The position numbers were made by a program, and so were the translations under genes. Of a stretch of 64,000 nt of DNA, positions 15,770 through 24,316 are shown piece after piece (position 1 is the stretch's first letter; each line of letters starts with the position of its first letter). The stretch covers positions 434,001 through 498,000 of the forward strand of contig NZ_CP079863.1 of the NCBI RefSeq assembly GCF_025263485.1, written 5' to 3'. The notes below the pieces were generated by a model. The model searched no databases, was not told the origin of the DNA, and worked only from the letters and a program-made list of their open reading frames with translations. This stretch comes from Mycobacterium sp. SMC-2 (lineage in GTDB: Bacteria > Actinomycetota > Actinomycetes > Mycobacteriales > Mycobacteriaceae).

Positions 15770-16539
15770 CCTACAGCCACCCGTCCTCGATGCGCGGCCA
15801 CGTCGCGATCGTCACCGGCGCCGCCCAGGGCGTGGGCAAGGGCGTCGCCGCCGCGCTGCTGGAACGCGGTGCGGCGGTGCTGCTGGTCGACATCCAGGAC
15901 GAGTTGCTGGGGGCGACGACCGCCGAGCTGTCCTCGATAGGACGCGTCGAGAAGCTGACCGCCGACCTGCGCGACCCGGCCAGCGCCCGGCGCATCGTGA
16001 CGGCCACGGTCGACGCCTTCGGTGCGGTGCACGGCCTGGTCAACAACGCGATCGCCACCAACGAGCCCAAGGCGTTCGTCGACATCACGACGGAGGATTT
16101 CGCGCTCGGTCACGAGGTGGGCCCGCGGGCGAGCTTTCTGCTCATGCAAGCCGTGCACCCGGTGATGGTCGAGGCGGGCGGCGGGTCGATCGTCAACCTC
16201 GGATCGGGGACGGGCACGGGCGGCGAACCCAAGTGGGGCGGTTACGCCGCCGCCAAGGAGGCGATCCGGGGCCTGTCGAAGGTCGCCGCGCTGGAGTGGG
16301 GGCGCGACAACATCCGCGTCAACGTCATCTGCCCGTTCGCCGAGTCGGACGGCGTCAAGTTCTGGAAATCGTTCGCGCCCAAGGAGTACGAGAAGGCCGT
16401 GGGACGGGTGCCGATGAAACGGATCGGCGATGTCCGCACCGATGTGGGCGCGCTGGTGGCGTTCCTGCTCGGCACCGACGCGACGTTCATCACCGGGCAG
16501 ACCATTCACGTCGACGGTGGGATCGGCTGCTTCCGGTGA
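15766..16539 (+). CDS. Short-chain dehydrogenase/reductase
   Basis: 257 residues, classical SDR. Cofactor loop VTGAAQGVGKG near residue 18; NNAIA replaces NNAG; catalytic region NLGSGTGTGG, then YAAAKEA. The C-terminus ends FITGQTIHVDGG. The Ser before Tyr appears as LGSGT. It overlaps the preceding gene by 4 bp and the following TetR gene by GTGA, so all three are translationally coupled. Substrate unknown. Confidence 0.8.
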   Translation: MTYSHPSSMRGHVAIVTGAAQGVGKGVAAALLERGAAVLLVDIQDELLGATTAELSSIGRVEKLTADLRDPASARRIVTATVDAFGAVHGLVNNAIATNEPKAFVDITTEDFALGHEVGPRASFLLMQAVHPVMVEAGGGSIVNLGSGTGTGGEPKWGGYAAAKEAIRGLSKVAALEWGRDNIRVNVICPFAESDGVKFWKSFAPKEYEKAVGRVPMKRIGDVRTDVGALVAFLLGTDATFITGQTIHVDGGIGCFR

Positions 16540-17150
16540 CCTCTCCGACCAGAGGCGAGTCGCTGCGCGATCGGCAGCGCGCACAGATTCGGGCAGACAT
16601 CAGGCGCGCCGCGTTCCGGCTCTTCGTCGAACGCGGATACGACGCCGTGACAACGGAGGAGATTGCCGCCGCCGCAGGAGTTTCGCCGCGCACCTTCTTC
16701 CGGCACGTGCCGACGAAGGAAGAGCTGTTGCTCGGGCCCGTTCGCCATGGCGGCGCCGCGATCGTCAACCTGCTCGAGCAGCGGCCCGCCAGCGAGGCGC
16801 CGGACGTCGCGCTGATCAACGCCATCGTCACGCGCACCCGATCGTTCGACCAGGCCGACACCGACGAGTGGCGGAAAGCGCTGCTGGTGGCCCCCGATTT
16901 CCTCCGTAAAGTCACCGTGCACACGCCCGCCGACAAAGAGCGGGCGGCCAAGCTGATCGGCGAGCGCATGGGCGTGAACCCCGACGTCGACATCCGCCCC
17001 GGGCTGCTGGTCCAACTCGCCTTCGCGGCAGCCGATTTCGGCTTCCAGCAATGGGTGCGCCAGTCCGGCCGACCGTGGCCGCTGGACCGGTATGTCACCG
17101 AGGCCCTCGAAGCGGTCAAGAGCCCGCACTGGAAACGGAAGCACAGCTGA
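16536..17150 (+). CDS. TetR-family transcriptional regulator
   Basis: 204 residues starting at a GTG that overlaps the SDR stop. The N-terminal helix-turn-helix is clear: IRRAAFRLFVERGYDAVTTE followed by EIAAAAGVSPRTFFRHVPTK (residues about 20-60). The C-terminal ligand domain includes DEWRKALLVAPDF and a Trp-containing helix near the end. It most likely represses the operon from the palindrome at 14612-14626. The gene is convergent with the following dehydrogenase gene, with abutting stops. Confidence 0.82.
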   Translation: MTSPTRGESLRDRQRAQIRADIRRAAFRLFVERGYDAVTTEEIAAAAGVSPRTFFRHVPTKEELLLGPVRHGGAAIVNLLEQRPASEAPDVALINAIVTRTRSFDQADTDEWRKALLVAPDFLRKVTVHTPADKERAAKLIGERMGVNPDVDIRPGLLVQLAFAAADFGFQQWVRQSGRPWPLDRYVTEALEAVKSPHWKRKHS

Positions 17151-18149
17151 TCAACCCCGCGATGCCTCGGGGTTGGAAATCCGCACCGGGGCCCCGTCCA
17201 GCCAGGCGGTCACCGCCTCCACGGTGTCCGCGTAGAAGGCGCCGAGCATTTCGCGGGTGACGTAGCCAAGGTGGGGAGACAGGGTCACATTGGGCAGCAG
17301 CCGCAAAGGGTGATCGGGCGCCAGCGGTTCGACATCGTAGACGTCGAGCCCCGCGCCGGCGATGCGTCCGGCTTCGAGCGCGGTGATCATGGCGGCCTCG
17401 TCGACGATCGGGCCCCGCGACGTGTTGATCAGGTAGGCGTGCGGCTTCATCAGGGCGAGCTCGGTTTCGCCGACCAGCCCTCGCGTGCGTTCCGAGAGCA
17501 CCACGTGAATGGAGACGACGTCGGACTCGGCGAACAGCACCGCCTTCTCGACCCGGCGCGCACCGGCCGCCGCGGCGGCGTCCGCCGAGAGGTTTTGGCT
17601 CCACGCAAGGACTTCCATGTTGAAAACCCGCGCGTATTCGGCCATCCGCTTGCCCACCCGGCCGAGGCCGAGCAGCCCGAGCGTCTTACCGGACAGCGTG
17701 AGGCCCGTCGTCGTCTGCCAGGCGCCGTCTCGCATCCGTCGGTGTTCCTCGGCCAGGTTGCGCACCGTGGCGATCAGCAAGCCCCAGGCGAATTCGGGGG
17801 TGGCGTCGTGCACGGAGCGAAAACGCGGGTGAGCGAAGTCGGTATGCGCGACCAGGATCCCCCGCTCGGTGGCCGCGGCCATGTCCAGGTTGGGCAGTCT
17901 TCTGCCGACGATGGTGATCAGCTTCAGGTTCGGCAGCCGTTCCAGCAGCGTCCGCGGCAGTGCCATCCGCTCGCGCAGCGTGCAGATCACGTCGAAGGGC
18001 CGCAGCGCGTCGGCGGCCTCTTCCTCGGCGAGGTGCCGATCGAAAACGGTAATGCGGGAACGTGTTTGCACCGGCGACCAGTCGGCCAGCCGCAGGGCCA
18101 CGCCGGCGTAGTCGTCGAGGATCGCCACCCGGGGCGTGCGGTCCGCCAT
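17151..18149 (-). CDS. D-isomer-specific 2-hydroxyacid dehydrogenase
   Basis: 332 residues. NAD-binding motif GLLGLGRVGKRMA near residue 150, the Arg/Glu/His triad context in VVSIHVVLSERTRGLVG, LINTSRGPIVDE and LSPHLGYVT (catalytic His in the usual SPHxG). FxxVHDATPEFAWGLLIA precedes the cofactor domain. It reduces 2-keto acids or oxidises D-2-hydroxyacids; it resembles the phosphoglycerate dehydrogenase-like group without an ACT domain. ATG at 18149. No operon partner; its stop abuts the TetR stop. Confidence 0.82.
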   Translation of the reverse strand: MADRTPRVAILDDYAGVALRLADWSPVQTRSRITVFDRHLAEEEAADALRPFDVICTLRERMALPRTLLERLPNLKLITIVGRRLPNLDMAAATERGILVAHTDFAHPRFRSVHDATPEFAWGLLIATVRNLAEEHRRMRDGAWQTTTGLTLSGKTLGLLGLGRVGKRMAEYARVFNMEVLAWSQNLSADAAAAAGARRVEKAVLFAESDVVSIHVVLSERTRGLVGETELALMKPHAYLINTSRGPIVDEAAMITALEAGRIAGAGLDVYDVEPLAPDHPLRLLPNVTLSPHLGYVTREMLGAFYADTVEAVTAWLDGAPVRISNPEASRG

Positions 18150-18260
18150 GACCCCATTGAACCTTAGATCAGAACGCGCGCTCGCGCGGCGCCCGCAGGC
18201 GGTGGATCGAACACTGATCGCCAACGCGTGACATCGGGCGAAAATGGGCACCTTGTAGCC

Positions 18261-18656
18261 ATGAGTGTTGTGGTCGTCGGCCAGATCGCGCGCGACCTGG
18301 TCCTGCGTGCCGACGGGCCGCCGACGCCGGGCAAGTCCACCGCAATCCTGCAGCGCAACGAGCTGCTCGGCGGCAAGGGCGACAACCTGCTGACCTCCGG
18401 TCCCGACCTGGTCGCCCTGGCGGTCCCCGATGTCGGCGATCTGTTGGTTTGGAAGGGCGGCAGCGAGCTGTTCGAATTCGCCGACGTGGACGTGGTGGAC
18501 CCGACCGGCGCCGGCGACGCCTTCGTGGCCGCGCTCATCGCCGCCTTGCGGGACGGCGCGTCACCACCGCAGGCGGGCAGGCGCGCGTCGGCCGCCGCCA
18601 GCGCCACGGTGCAGCGCCTCGGCGGGCGCCCAGACCTGAGCGGGCTCACGGCGTGA
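18261..18656 (+). pseudogene. PfkB/ribokinase-family gene with central deletion
   Basis: 131 residues remain of a family usually near 290-300. The N-terminus (VVVVGQIARDLVLRADG, then ELLGGKGDN) is the substrate-lid start of a PfkB sugar kinase, and the C-terminus (DVVDPTGAGDAFVAALIAAL, with the catalytic Asp of GAGD) is the second PfkB signature. Between GGKGDN and LLTSGPDLVALAVPD about 160 residues are missing, which removes most of the substrate and nucleotide site. The frame is intact, so a fused stub could still be made. The last 11 bp overlap the convergent CitE-like gene. Confidence 0.72.
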
Positions 18657-19572
18657 CCGCGGGCGCGCCCCCGTCGATCAGCGCGGCACGGGCCAGCGTC
18701 TCCTCCGCCATCTTCACGTGCGCGGCATCGACCAGCACGCCATTCACCCCCACCGCGCCGCGACCCTGCGCCTCGGCCGCGCGATAAGCGGCGAGATTGG
18801 TTTCGGCGCGGGCGATTTCGTCGGCGGTCGGCGCGTAGACCCGGTTTGCGACCGGGACTTGGTCGGGGTGAATCGCCCATTTGCCGGTGTAGCCCAGCAG
18901 CGCGGCCCGCCGGGCGTCGCGCTCGTACCCCGGCAGGTCCCGGTAATCGGGGTACGGCGCGTCGATGGCGTCGATGCCGGCGATCCGCGCGGCCACGATC
19001 ACCTTGTTGCGCGCGTAATGCCAGAAATCGCCCGGGTATTCGCCGAGCGGGACGAAGTTCGTGTCCACCCGCGCGCCCTGCGACAGGGAGAAGTCACCCA
19101 CTCCGAAGATGAGGGCGTCCAGCCGGGGGCTGGCCACGGCGATCTCTTCGGCGTTGGCCAGCCCCTCGACCTCCTCGATGAGCACTTCGAGCCGAATCCG
19201 CTTGTCCAGCACCAGCTTTGACTCAAGTTGGGTAAGCAGCACGTCGGCCCACCAGACGTCACGGGCCCGGCGGGCCTTCGGGATGATGACGGTGTCCAGG
19301 TTTTTACCGGCCTTGGTCACCACCTCGATCAGGTCGTCGTGACACCACCGGGTGTCCAGGCCGTTGATCCGCACCGCACGCGCGGTGCGCCCCCAGTCGA
19401 GGTCGTTGAGCGCGCCGATCGCCTTGGCGCGCGATTCCTCCTTGACCGCGGCGGGCACCGCGTCCTCGAGGTCGAGGAACACCAGGTCGGCGCCGCAGCC
19501 GGCCGCCTTGTCGAACATGTTGTCGTTGCTCGCGGGCACCGCCAGCTCGGAGCGGCGAAGAAGATGTGTCAT
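18646..19572 (-). CDS. HpcH/HpaI aldolase family, CitE/malyl-CoA lyase-like
   Basis: 308 residues. RRSELAVPASNDNMFDKAAG, then DLVFLDLEDAVP (metal-binding Asp/Glu), RAVRINGLDT, VIIPKAR, LEVLIEEVEGLANAEEI (metal Glu) and FGVGDFSLSQG follow the CitE-like lyase family. Members cleave or form 3-hydroxyacyl-CoA thioesters (malyl-CoA, methylmalyl-CoA, citryl-CoA). ATG at 19572 has AAGGAA. It is third in a unit DszA-like monooxygenase - CaiB CoA-transferase - lyase, which reads as oxidation, CoA activation and carbon-carbon cleavage of one substrate. Confidence 0.8.
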   Translation of the reverse strand: MTHLLRRSELAVPASNDNMFDKAAGCGADLVFLDLEDAVPAAVKEESRAKAIGALNDLDWGRTARAVRINGLDTRWCHDDLIEVVTKAGKNLDTVIIPKARRARDVWWADVLLTQLESKLVLDKRIRLEVLIEEVEGLANAEEIAVASPRLDALIFGVGDFSLSQGARVDTNFVPLGEYPGDFWHYARNKVIVAARIAGIDAIDAPYPDYRDLPGYERDARRAALLGYTGKWAIHPDQVPVANRVYAPTADEIARAETNLAAYRAAEAQGRGAVGVNGVLVDAAHVKMAEETLARAALIDGGAPAVTP

Positions 19573-19585
19573 GAATTTCCTTCCG

Positions 19586-20770
19586 TCACAGCACGCCACG
19601 CGTGCGCAGGTCATCGATCTCCGCCGCGGTCATGCCGAGCAACTCCCCGTACACCTCGGCGTTGTGCTCGCCCAGGCGCGGCCCCAGGTGCCCGACCGTG
19701 CCGGAGACCGAAGAGAAACGCGGGACGGGGGCCTGCACCGTCATCGGCCCGAGCTGTGGGTCCTCGACCGCAACGAACACCTCCCGGTGCGCGAGTTGCT
19801 CGTCGGCGACCAGGTCGCGGATGTCATAAACCGGGGCCGCGGCCACCTCGTGGGCGTCGAAGACCGCCATCGCCTCCGAAAGTGTTTTGGTCCTAACCCA
19901 ATCGGCGACCACCTCGTCGACCTCGCGGGCCCGTGCCAGGCGCCGCTGCGGGTCGGTGAAGTCGGCGTCGTGCAACAGGTCGTCGCGGCCGATGGCGCGG
20001 AACACCCGCAGCGCCAACGTAGGCGAACTGCCGGACATGGCCAGCCACCGCCCGTCCGCGGTGCGATAGGTGTTGCGCGGCGCCGAGATGTCCCACCGGT
20101 TTCCCGACCGTTCGGGCACCAGCCCCAGCTGGTCGTAGCCCAGCAGGGTCTGTTCCAGCAGCCGGGCCAGTGGGTCGATCAGGTTGACGTCTATCAGCTG
20201 TCCGGGACCGCCGTGCACGTCGCGGTGATACAGCGCCATCAGGACCGCGTAGGCGGCGTTCAGCGACGCGACGCCGTCGGCCAGCATGAAGGGCGGCAGC
20301 GTGGGCGGCCCGCCGGCCTGGCCGGTGATGTGCGCGAATCCGCTCATCGCCTCCCCCAGCGTGCCGAAACCCGGTCGCTCGCTCTTGGGTCCGCTCAGCC
20401 CGTAGCCGGTGATGTGCAGCATCACCAGCCGGTCGTTCACCGCGCGCAGGCTCTCATAGTCGAGGCCCCATTTGCGCAACGTCTGGGGCCGGGTGTTGAA
20501 GATGGCGACGTCGGCGTGCTCCACCAGCCTGCGCACCAACTCCTGCCCCTCCGCGCTGCGCAGGTCCAGCGTGATGGATCGCTTGTTGCGCGAGATCGAC
20601 TTCCACATCAGTCCCACGCCGTCGCGCTGGTTGCCCCAGCCCCGGATCGGGTCGCCGCGCGTCGGCTCTTCGACCTTGATCACGTCGGCACCGAACTCAC
20701 CCAGATAGGTCGCCACCAGCGGGGCGGCGGCCAGGGTGGCGAGGTCGAGCACCCGTAGGCCGTCAAGCAC
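19586..20770 (-). CDS. CaiB/BaiF family III CoA-transferase
   Basis: 394 residues from a GTG at 20770 that overlaps the end of the upstream monooxygenase gene by 8 bp. LDGLRVLDLATLAAAPLVA and LGEFGADVIKVEEPTRGDP at the N-terminus, LDLRSAEGQELVRRLVEHADV, and the catalytic Asp region (GLDYESLRAVNDRLV followed by HITGYGLSGP) are standard for formyl-CoA-transferase-like enzymes. It moves CoA between organic acids without ATP. A start further upstream is unlikely because the extra residues would sit inside the neighbour and show no family resemblance. Confidence 0.85.
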   Translation of the reverse strand: MLDGLRVLDLATLAAAPLVATYLGEFGADVIKVEEPTRGDPIRGWGNQRDGVGLMWKSISRNKRSITLDLRSAEGQELVRRLVEHADVAIFNTRPQTLRKWGLDYESLRAVNDRLVMLHITGYGLSGPKSERPGFGTLGEAMSGFAHITGQAGGPPTLPPFMLADGVASLNAAYAVLMALYHRDVHGGPGQLIDVNLIDPLARLLEQTLLGYDQLGLVPERSGNRWDISAPRNTYRTADGRWLAMSGSSPTLALRVFRAIGRDDLLHDADFTDPQRRLARAREVDEVVADWVRTKTLSEAMAVFDAHEVAAAPVYDIRDLVADEQLAHREVFVAVEDPQLGPMTVQAPVPRFSSVSGTVGHLGPRLGEHNAEVYGELLGMTAAEIDDLRTRGVL

Positions 20771-22121
20771 CGGCGGGCACCCGGGCGTTCGACGGGCGTT
20801 CGAGCCCGAGGTGTCCCCGCAGCGTCGACGATTCGTACTGCGTCCGGAACAGGCCGCGACGTTGCAGTTCCGGAACGACCATGCGCACCACGTCTTCGAA
20901 GGCTCCGGGCAAATGCGTTGCGGCCAGGACGAATCCGTCGCAGGCACCGGTTTGGAACCACTCCGCCATCTGGTCGGCGACCTGCTCACCGGTGCCGACG
21001 AAGCGGGGCCCCTGCAGGAGGGTGGCGCGGTGGTTGGCCAGGTCGCGTAGGGTCACAGTGTCCCCACCGATGTGAGCACGCAGGTTCTGCACCAGGCCGC
21101 GAATGCCGGACACCGAGGCCAGGAGTTCGTCGGTCACCGCATCGTCGAGATCGTGTTGCGCGAAGTCGTAGTTCATCAGCTCCGACAGCAAGGTCAGCGA
21201 GGCCATCGGATGGACCAGATCGTTGAGGAACAGGGCCTCGCGGTCCTTGGCGTGCGCCTCGGACTCCCCCACCACGGCGTAGGCCATCGGACAGATGCGA
21301 ACGGCCGCGGGGTCGCGGCCCGCGTCGGCGATGCGGTCCTTTTGATCCGCGTAGTGGCTGCGCGCGACGTCGATCCCGGGGTCGCCGGTGAAGATCAATT
21401 CGGCCCACCGCGAGGCGAATTCGCGGCCGCGGCCCGACGATCCGGCCTGGATGATCACGGGCCGCCCCTGGGGCGTGCGCGGCACCGTCAGCGGTCCGCG
21501 GGCGGAGAAGTACTGGCCGACATGCGCCAGCTCGTGCACCTTGCCGGGGTCGGCGTAGCGGCCGGCCGCCCGGTCGTGCAGCACGGCGTCATCCTCCCAG
21601 GTGTCCCACAACCCGGTGACCACGTCCATGAATTCGTCGGCGCGGTCGTAACGTTCGTCGTGCCCGAGGTGAGCGTCGACGCCGAAGTTCTGCGCCTCGC
21701 TGTCGTTGACCGAGGTGACCACGTTCCAGGCCGCCCGGCCGCCCGAGAGGTGATCCAGCGTCGCAAACGTTCTCGCGACATGGAACGGCGCGTAGTAGGT
21801 GGTCGAGTACGTTGCGCCCAGCCCGATCTTCGAGGTTGACTCGGCCAGCACCCCGAGCACCACGCCGAGGTCCAGCTTGACCGGGCGGGCGCCGAAGGCC
21901 ACCGCATCGGACACCGAGGCGCCGTAGACGCCCGGCATCGCGAGTCGGTCGTCGAAGAACATCAGGTCGAAGCAGCCCTCCTCGAGCTGCCGACCAATCT
22001 TGGCGTAGTAGGCGGCGTCGAGATACCGGTGCTCCGTTGCGGGGTGCCGCCACGAGCCGGCGTACACCGAAGTGCTCCCTGCCTGCATGAACGCCACGAG
22101 CGCCATCTTGTCGGTTCGCAT
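20763..22121 (-). CDS. NtaA/SnaA/DszA-type FMNH2-dependent monooxygenase
   Basis: 452 residues, luciferase-like TIM barrel of the large NtaA/DszA subgroup. KMALVAFMQAG, SWRHP, YAKIGRQLEEGCFDLMFFDD, STTYYAPFHVARTFATLDHLSGGRAAWNVVTS and QAGSSGRGREFA are family landmarks. Known members oxygenate nitrilotriacetate, dibenzothiophene sulfone, EDTA or pristinamycin precursors, using FMNH2 from a separate reductase. No reductase gene is adjacent. It heads the CoA-transferase/lyase unit and diverges from the GntR gene. Confidence 0.85.
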   Translation of the reverse strand: MRTDKMALVAFMQAGSTSVYAGSWRHPATEHRYLDAAYYAKIGRQLEEGCFDLMFFDDRLAMPGVYGASVSDAVAFGARPVKLDLGVVLGVLAESTSKIGLGATYSTTYYAPFHVARTFATLDHLSGGRAAWNVVTSVNDSEAQNFGVDAHLGHDERYDRADEFMDVVTGLWDTWEDDAVLHDRAAGRYADPGKVHELAHVGQYFSARGPLTVPRTPQGRPVIIQAGSSGRGREFASRWAELIFTGDPGIDVARSHYADQKDRIADAGRDPAAVRICPMAYAVVGESEAHAKDREALFLNDLVHPMASLTLLSELMNYDFAQHDLDDAVTDELLASVSGIRGLVQNLRAHIGGDTVTLRDLANHRATLLQGPRFVGTGEQVADQMAEWFQTGACDGFVLAATHLPGAFEDVVRMVVPELQRRGLFRTQYESSTLRGHLGLERPSNARVPAGA

Positions 22122-22135
22122 GACTGGAATCTAAC

Positions 22136-22155
22136 ATCTGATATTTCAGATATCA
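22136..22155. promoter_or_regulatory. Putative GntR operator between divergent genes
   Basis: Two overlapping inverted repeats lie between the monooxygenase start (22121) and the GntR start (22189): ATCTGA-N4-TCAGAT (22136-22151) and TGATAT-N5-ATATCA (22139-22155). AT-rich palindromes like this in a GC-rich intergenic region next to a FadR/GntR gene are typical autoregulatory operators. It is placed to control both directions. Confidence 0.6.
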
Positions 22156-22188
22156 AACGCCAAATGCACGATTTGCTATCCTTCCCGG

Positions 22189-22836
22189 ATGGCCGCGATC
22201 GACATCTCCGGCACGGTGCGCGAACGCGCGGCCCGCGAACTTCGGGACCGCATACTCACCGGCGCGCTGCCGGCCGGCGCACGGGTCGACCTGGATGCCA
22301 TCACCGAGGAATTCGCGACCAGCCGGACGCCGGTGCGGGAGGCGCTGCTGGAGCTGTCGTTCGAGGGCCTGGTGCAAGTGGCGCCGCGCAGCGGTGTGAC
22401 GGTGGTGGGCATCAGCCCGGCCGACGTCCTGGACAGCTTCACCATTCTGGGGGTGCTGACCGGGCAGGCCGCGGCGTGGGCCGCCGAGCGGATCGAGCCC
22501 GACGAGCTCGACGCGCTGCGCGAGCTCGCGGCGGACGTCGTCGCCCGATCCGGTGACGACAGCATCGGCGAGGCGAACTGGCACTTCCATCAGATGATCC
22601 ACCGCGCCGCGCACTCGCCCCGACTGCTCACGCAGATCAAGCAGGCCGCGCGCGTGGTGCCGAGCAACTTCCTCACGCTGTTCCCCGAGCACGAGAAACA
22701 TTCGCTCGACGAGCACCGGGAGCTGCTCGACGCGCTCGGCGACAAAGACGCCGAGCGGGCACGCACGATCGCCGAACGGCATGTCCTCGACGCCGGCCGT
22801 TCGCTGGCCGACTGGCTGCAGCGCCGGGACGCCTAG
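22189..22836 (+). CDS. GntR-family (FCD/FadR-type) transcriptional regulator
   Basis: 215 residues. Winged-helix N-terminus: RERAARELRDRILTGALPAG, DLDAITEEFATSRTPVREALLEL (recognition helix), LVQVAPRSGVTVVGIS. The C-terminal all-helical FCD domain shows WHFHQMIHRAAHSPRL with the conserved histidines and ERHVLDAGRSL. FCD regulators sense organic acids. The gene diverges from the DszA-like operon and ends 12 bp before the convergent LLM stop, so it probably controls the surrounding catabolic units. Confidence 0.87.
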   Translation: MAAIDISGTVRERAARELRDRILTGALPAGARVDLDAITEEFATSRTPVREALLELSFEGLVQVAPRSGVTVVGISPADVLDSFTILGVLTGQAAAWAAERIEPDELDALRELAADVVARSGDDSIGEANWHFHQMIHRAAHSPRLLTQIKQAARVVPSNFLTLFPEHEKHSLDEHRELLDALGDKDAERARTIAERHVLDAGRSLADWLQRRDA

Positions 22837-22848
22837 CAGTTAGCGCCG

Positions 22849-23820
22849 TCAGCTGAGCGCGGGCAGGACCTTGTCGGTGAGCAACTGGACCGACTTCCAC
22901 GCTTCGTCGACGGGCATGCCGCCGACCAGCGGATGCTGCACGAGCGGCCCGTAGTCGTCGGCGTCGCGCACCTCCGCGATCAGCTCGTCGGGGGTCAGGA
23001 AGCGGTACCGTCCGGACGCTCTGACCTCGTCCAGCGTCTGCACGCCGGGCAGATGCATGAGGGACCGTTGATCGGTCGACCATCCGCCGTAAGTGACCGC
23101 CTCCCAAAGGATGTGGTCGCCGAGTTCGGCCCACGCCCGCTCGGGGTCCTCGTGCAGGAAGATCATCCCGCGGTTCACCGGCCCCGGCATCAGGATGACC
23201 GGCGTCATGCCGGCCTCGGCACACAGCTCGCGGTAGTAGGCGGCGATGTCGGGCAGGTGGTCGGCCAGGCTGAGCGGCAGCCGGAAGCGCGCCGCCCGTC
23301 GCGCCGTGGCGCGCGAGCCGCCGCCGACGTACAGCGGTGGGTGCGGCCGGGTCCAGGTGCCGGTGCAGATTCCCGCGTCGGCGTCGGCGCCGGACCACAC
23401 CGACAGCATCCGCTCGAGCAGGTTGTCCATCAGCGCGCCCCGCCGCGCGAAATCGACTCCCATGGCGTCGTATTCGACCGTGCGGTAGCCGAGCCCGACC
23501 GTGGTGTGCAGCCGGCCCCGGCTGATGTTGTCGACGAGTGCGATGTCCTCGGCGAGCCGGACCGGGTTCCAGAGCGGGCCGAGCGCACAGTCCACGCTGG
23601 CGATCAGCGTGGTCGTTCGGGCCAGGAACATCGCCGCGGCCATGATGGGATTGCAGCTCCAGCCGTGTCCGGTCGCGTGATGCTCGTCGACGCTGATGGA
23701 GGTGATTCCGTGCGCCTCGCCCCACTGCGCCAGTTCGAGGGCGGCCGACAACAGCCCGCTCTGCGTGCGCGGTTCGCCGTGTGGGGAGGCGAAGTTGAAG
23801 CGCAGCACCGTCAGCAACAC
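22849..23820 (-). CDS. LLM-class flavin-dependent oxidoreductase
   Basis: 323 residues beginning at a GTG one base after the VOC gene stop. LRFNFASPHGEPR, ISVDEHHATGHGWSCNPIMAAAMFLARTT, LWNPVRLAEDIALVDNISRGRLHTTVGLGYR and LYVGGGSRATARRAARF are the landmarks of the bacterial luciferase-like F420/FMN monooxygenase superfamily. In mycobacteria such enzymes use F420 or FMNH2. It is the last gene of the operon sulfotransferase - MBL - SDR - VOC - LLM. Substrate unknown. Confidence 0.83.
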   Translation of the reverse strand: MLLTVLRFNFASPHGEPRTQSGLLSAALELAQWGEAHGITSISVDEHHATGHGWSCNPIMAAAMFLARTTTLIASVDCALGPLWNPVRLAEDIALVDNISRGRLHTTVGLGYRTVEYDAMGVDFARRGALMDNLLERMLSVWSGADADAGICTGTWTRPHPPLYVGGGSRATARRAARFRLPLSLADHLPDIAAYYRELCAEAGMTPVILMPGPVNRGMIFLHEDPERAWAELGDHILWEAVTYGGWSTDQRSLMHLPGVQTLDEVRASGRYRFLTPDELIAEVRDADDYGPLVQHPLVGGMPVDEAWKSVQLLTDKVLPALS

Positions 23821-23821
23821 G

Positions 23822-24301
23822 TCATGCCTCCCGCGGGGCCGCCATCGACTCCAGGAATGTGGGGAAGTCGGGAAACAGCGCGCGGTCCACGATCTCGATG
23901 CGGGCGCCCGAAGCGTCTGTGTAGTAGGCGAATAGCCCGAGCTCGGAGCCGGGCACATCCGCGGTCATCTCCAGGGTGAAGCCGTTGGCCTCCAGCGCCC
24001 GCGCGCTCTCGGCCAGGTTGTCGCTGAAGTAGCCGAGATGGTGCACCGCATTGCCCGGCGCGGCCGTCCATGGGCTCCCGGGGACCTCCTGCACGAGTTC
24101 GAGGTGCGGACTCTGCAACGAGTAGACGATGGTCGAGGTCAATTCGCGGACGCCGCTCGCCGTGCGGAATGGCAAGGTGTAGCTCATCGGGTTGATCCAC
24201 CGGTAGCCGGCCAGCGCGCTCAGCCGTGCCATGGCCGCGCCGAGGTCGGGCACGATGACGCCGGTGTGGTAGAAGTCCTCGGGTCGCAGCGCAATTGCCA
24301 T
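23822..24301 (-). CDS. VOC (glyoxalase/dioxygenase) superfamily protein
   Basis: 159 residues in two beta-alpha-beta-beta-beta modules. Candidate metal ligands are the His in DFYHTGVIVPDL (about residue 12), the Glu in HLELVQEVPGSP, the His pair in AVHHLGYFSDN and the Glu in RIEIVDRALFP. Such folds include methylmalonyl-CoA epimerase, glyoxalase I and ring-cleavage dioxygenases. Starts 15 bp after the SDR stop. An epimerase or isomerase role in the operon would fit, but the sequence does not decide. Confidence 0.75.
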   Translation of the reverse strand: MAIALRPEDFYHTGVIVPDLGAAMARLSALAGYRWINPMSYTLPFRTASGVRELTSTIVYSLQSPHLELVQEVPGSPWTAAPGNAVHHLGYFSDNLAESARALEANGFTLEMTADVPGSELGLFAYYTDASGARIEIVDRALFPDFPTFLESMAAPREA

Positions 24302-24316
24302 GTCTCTCCTTGAGTC

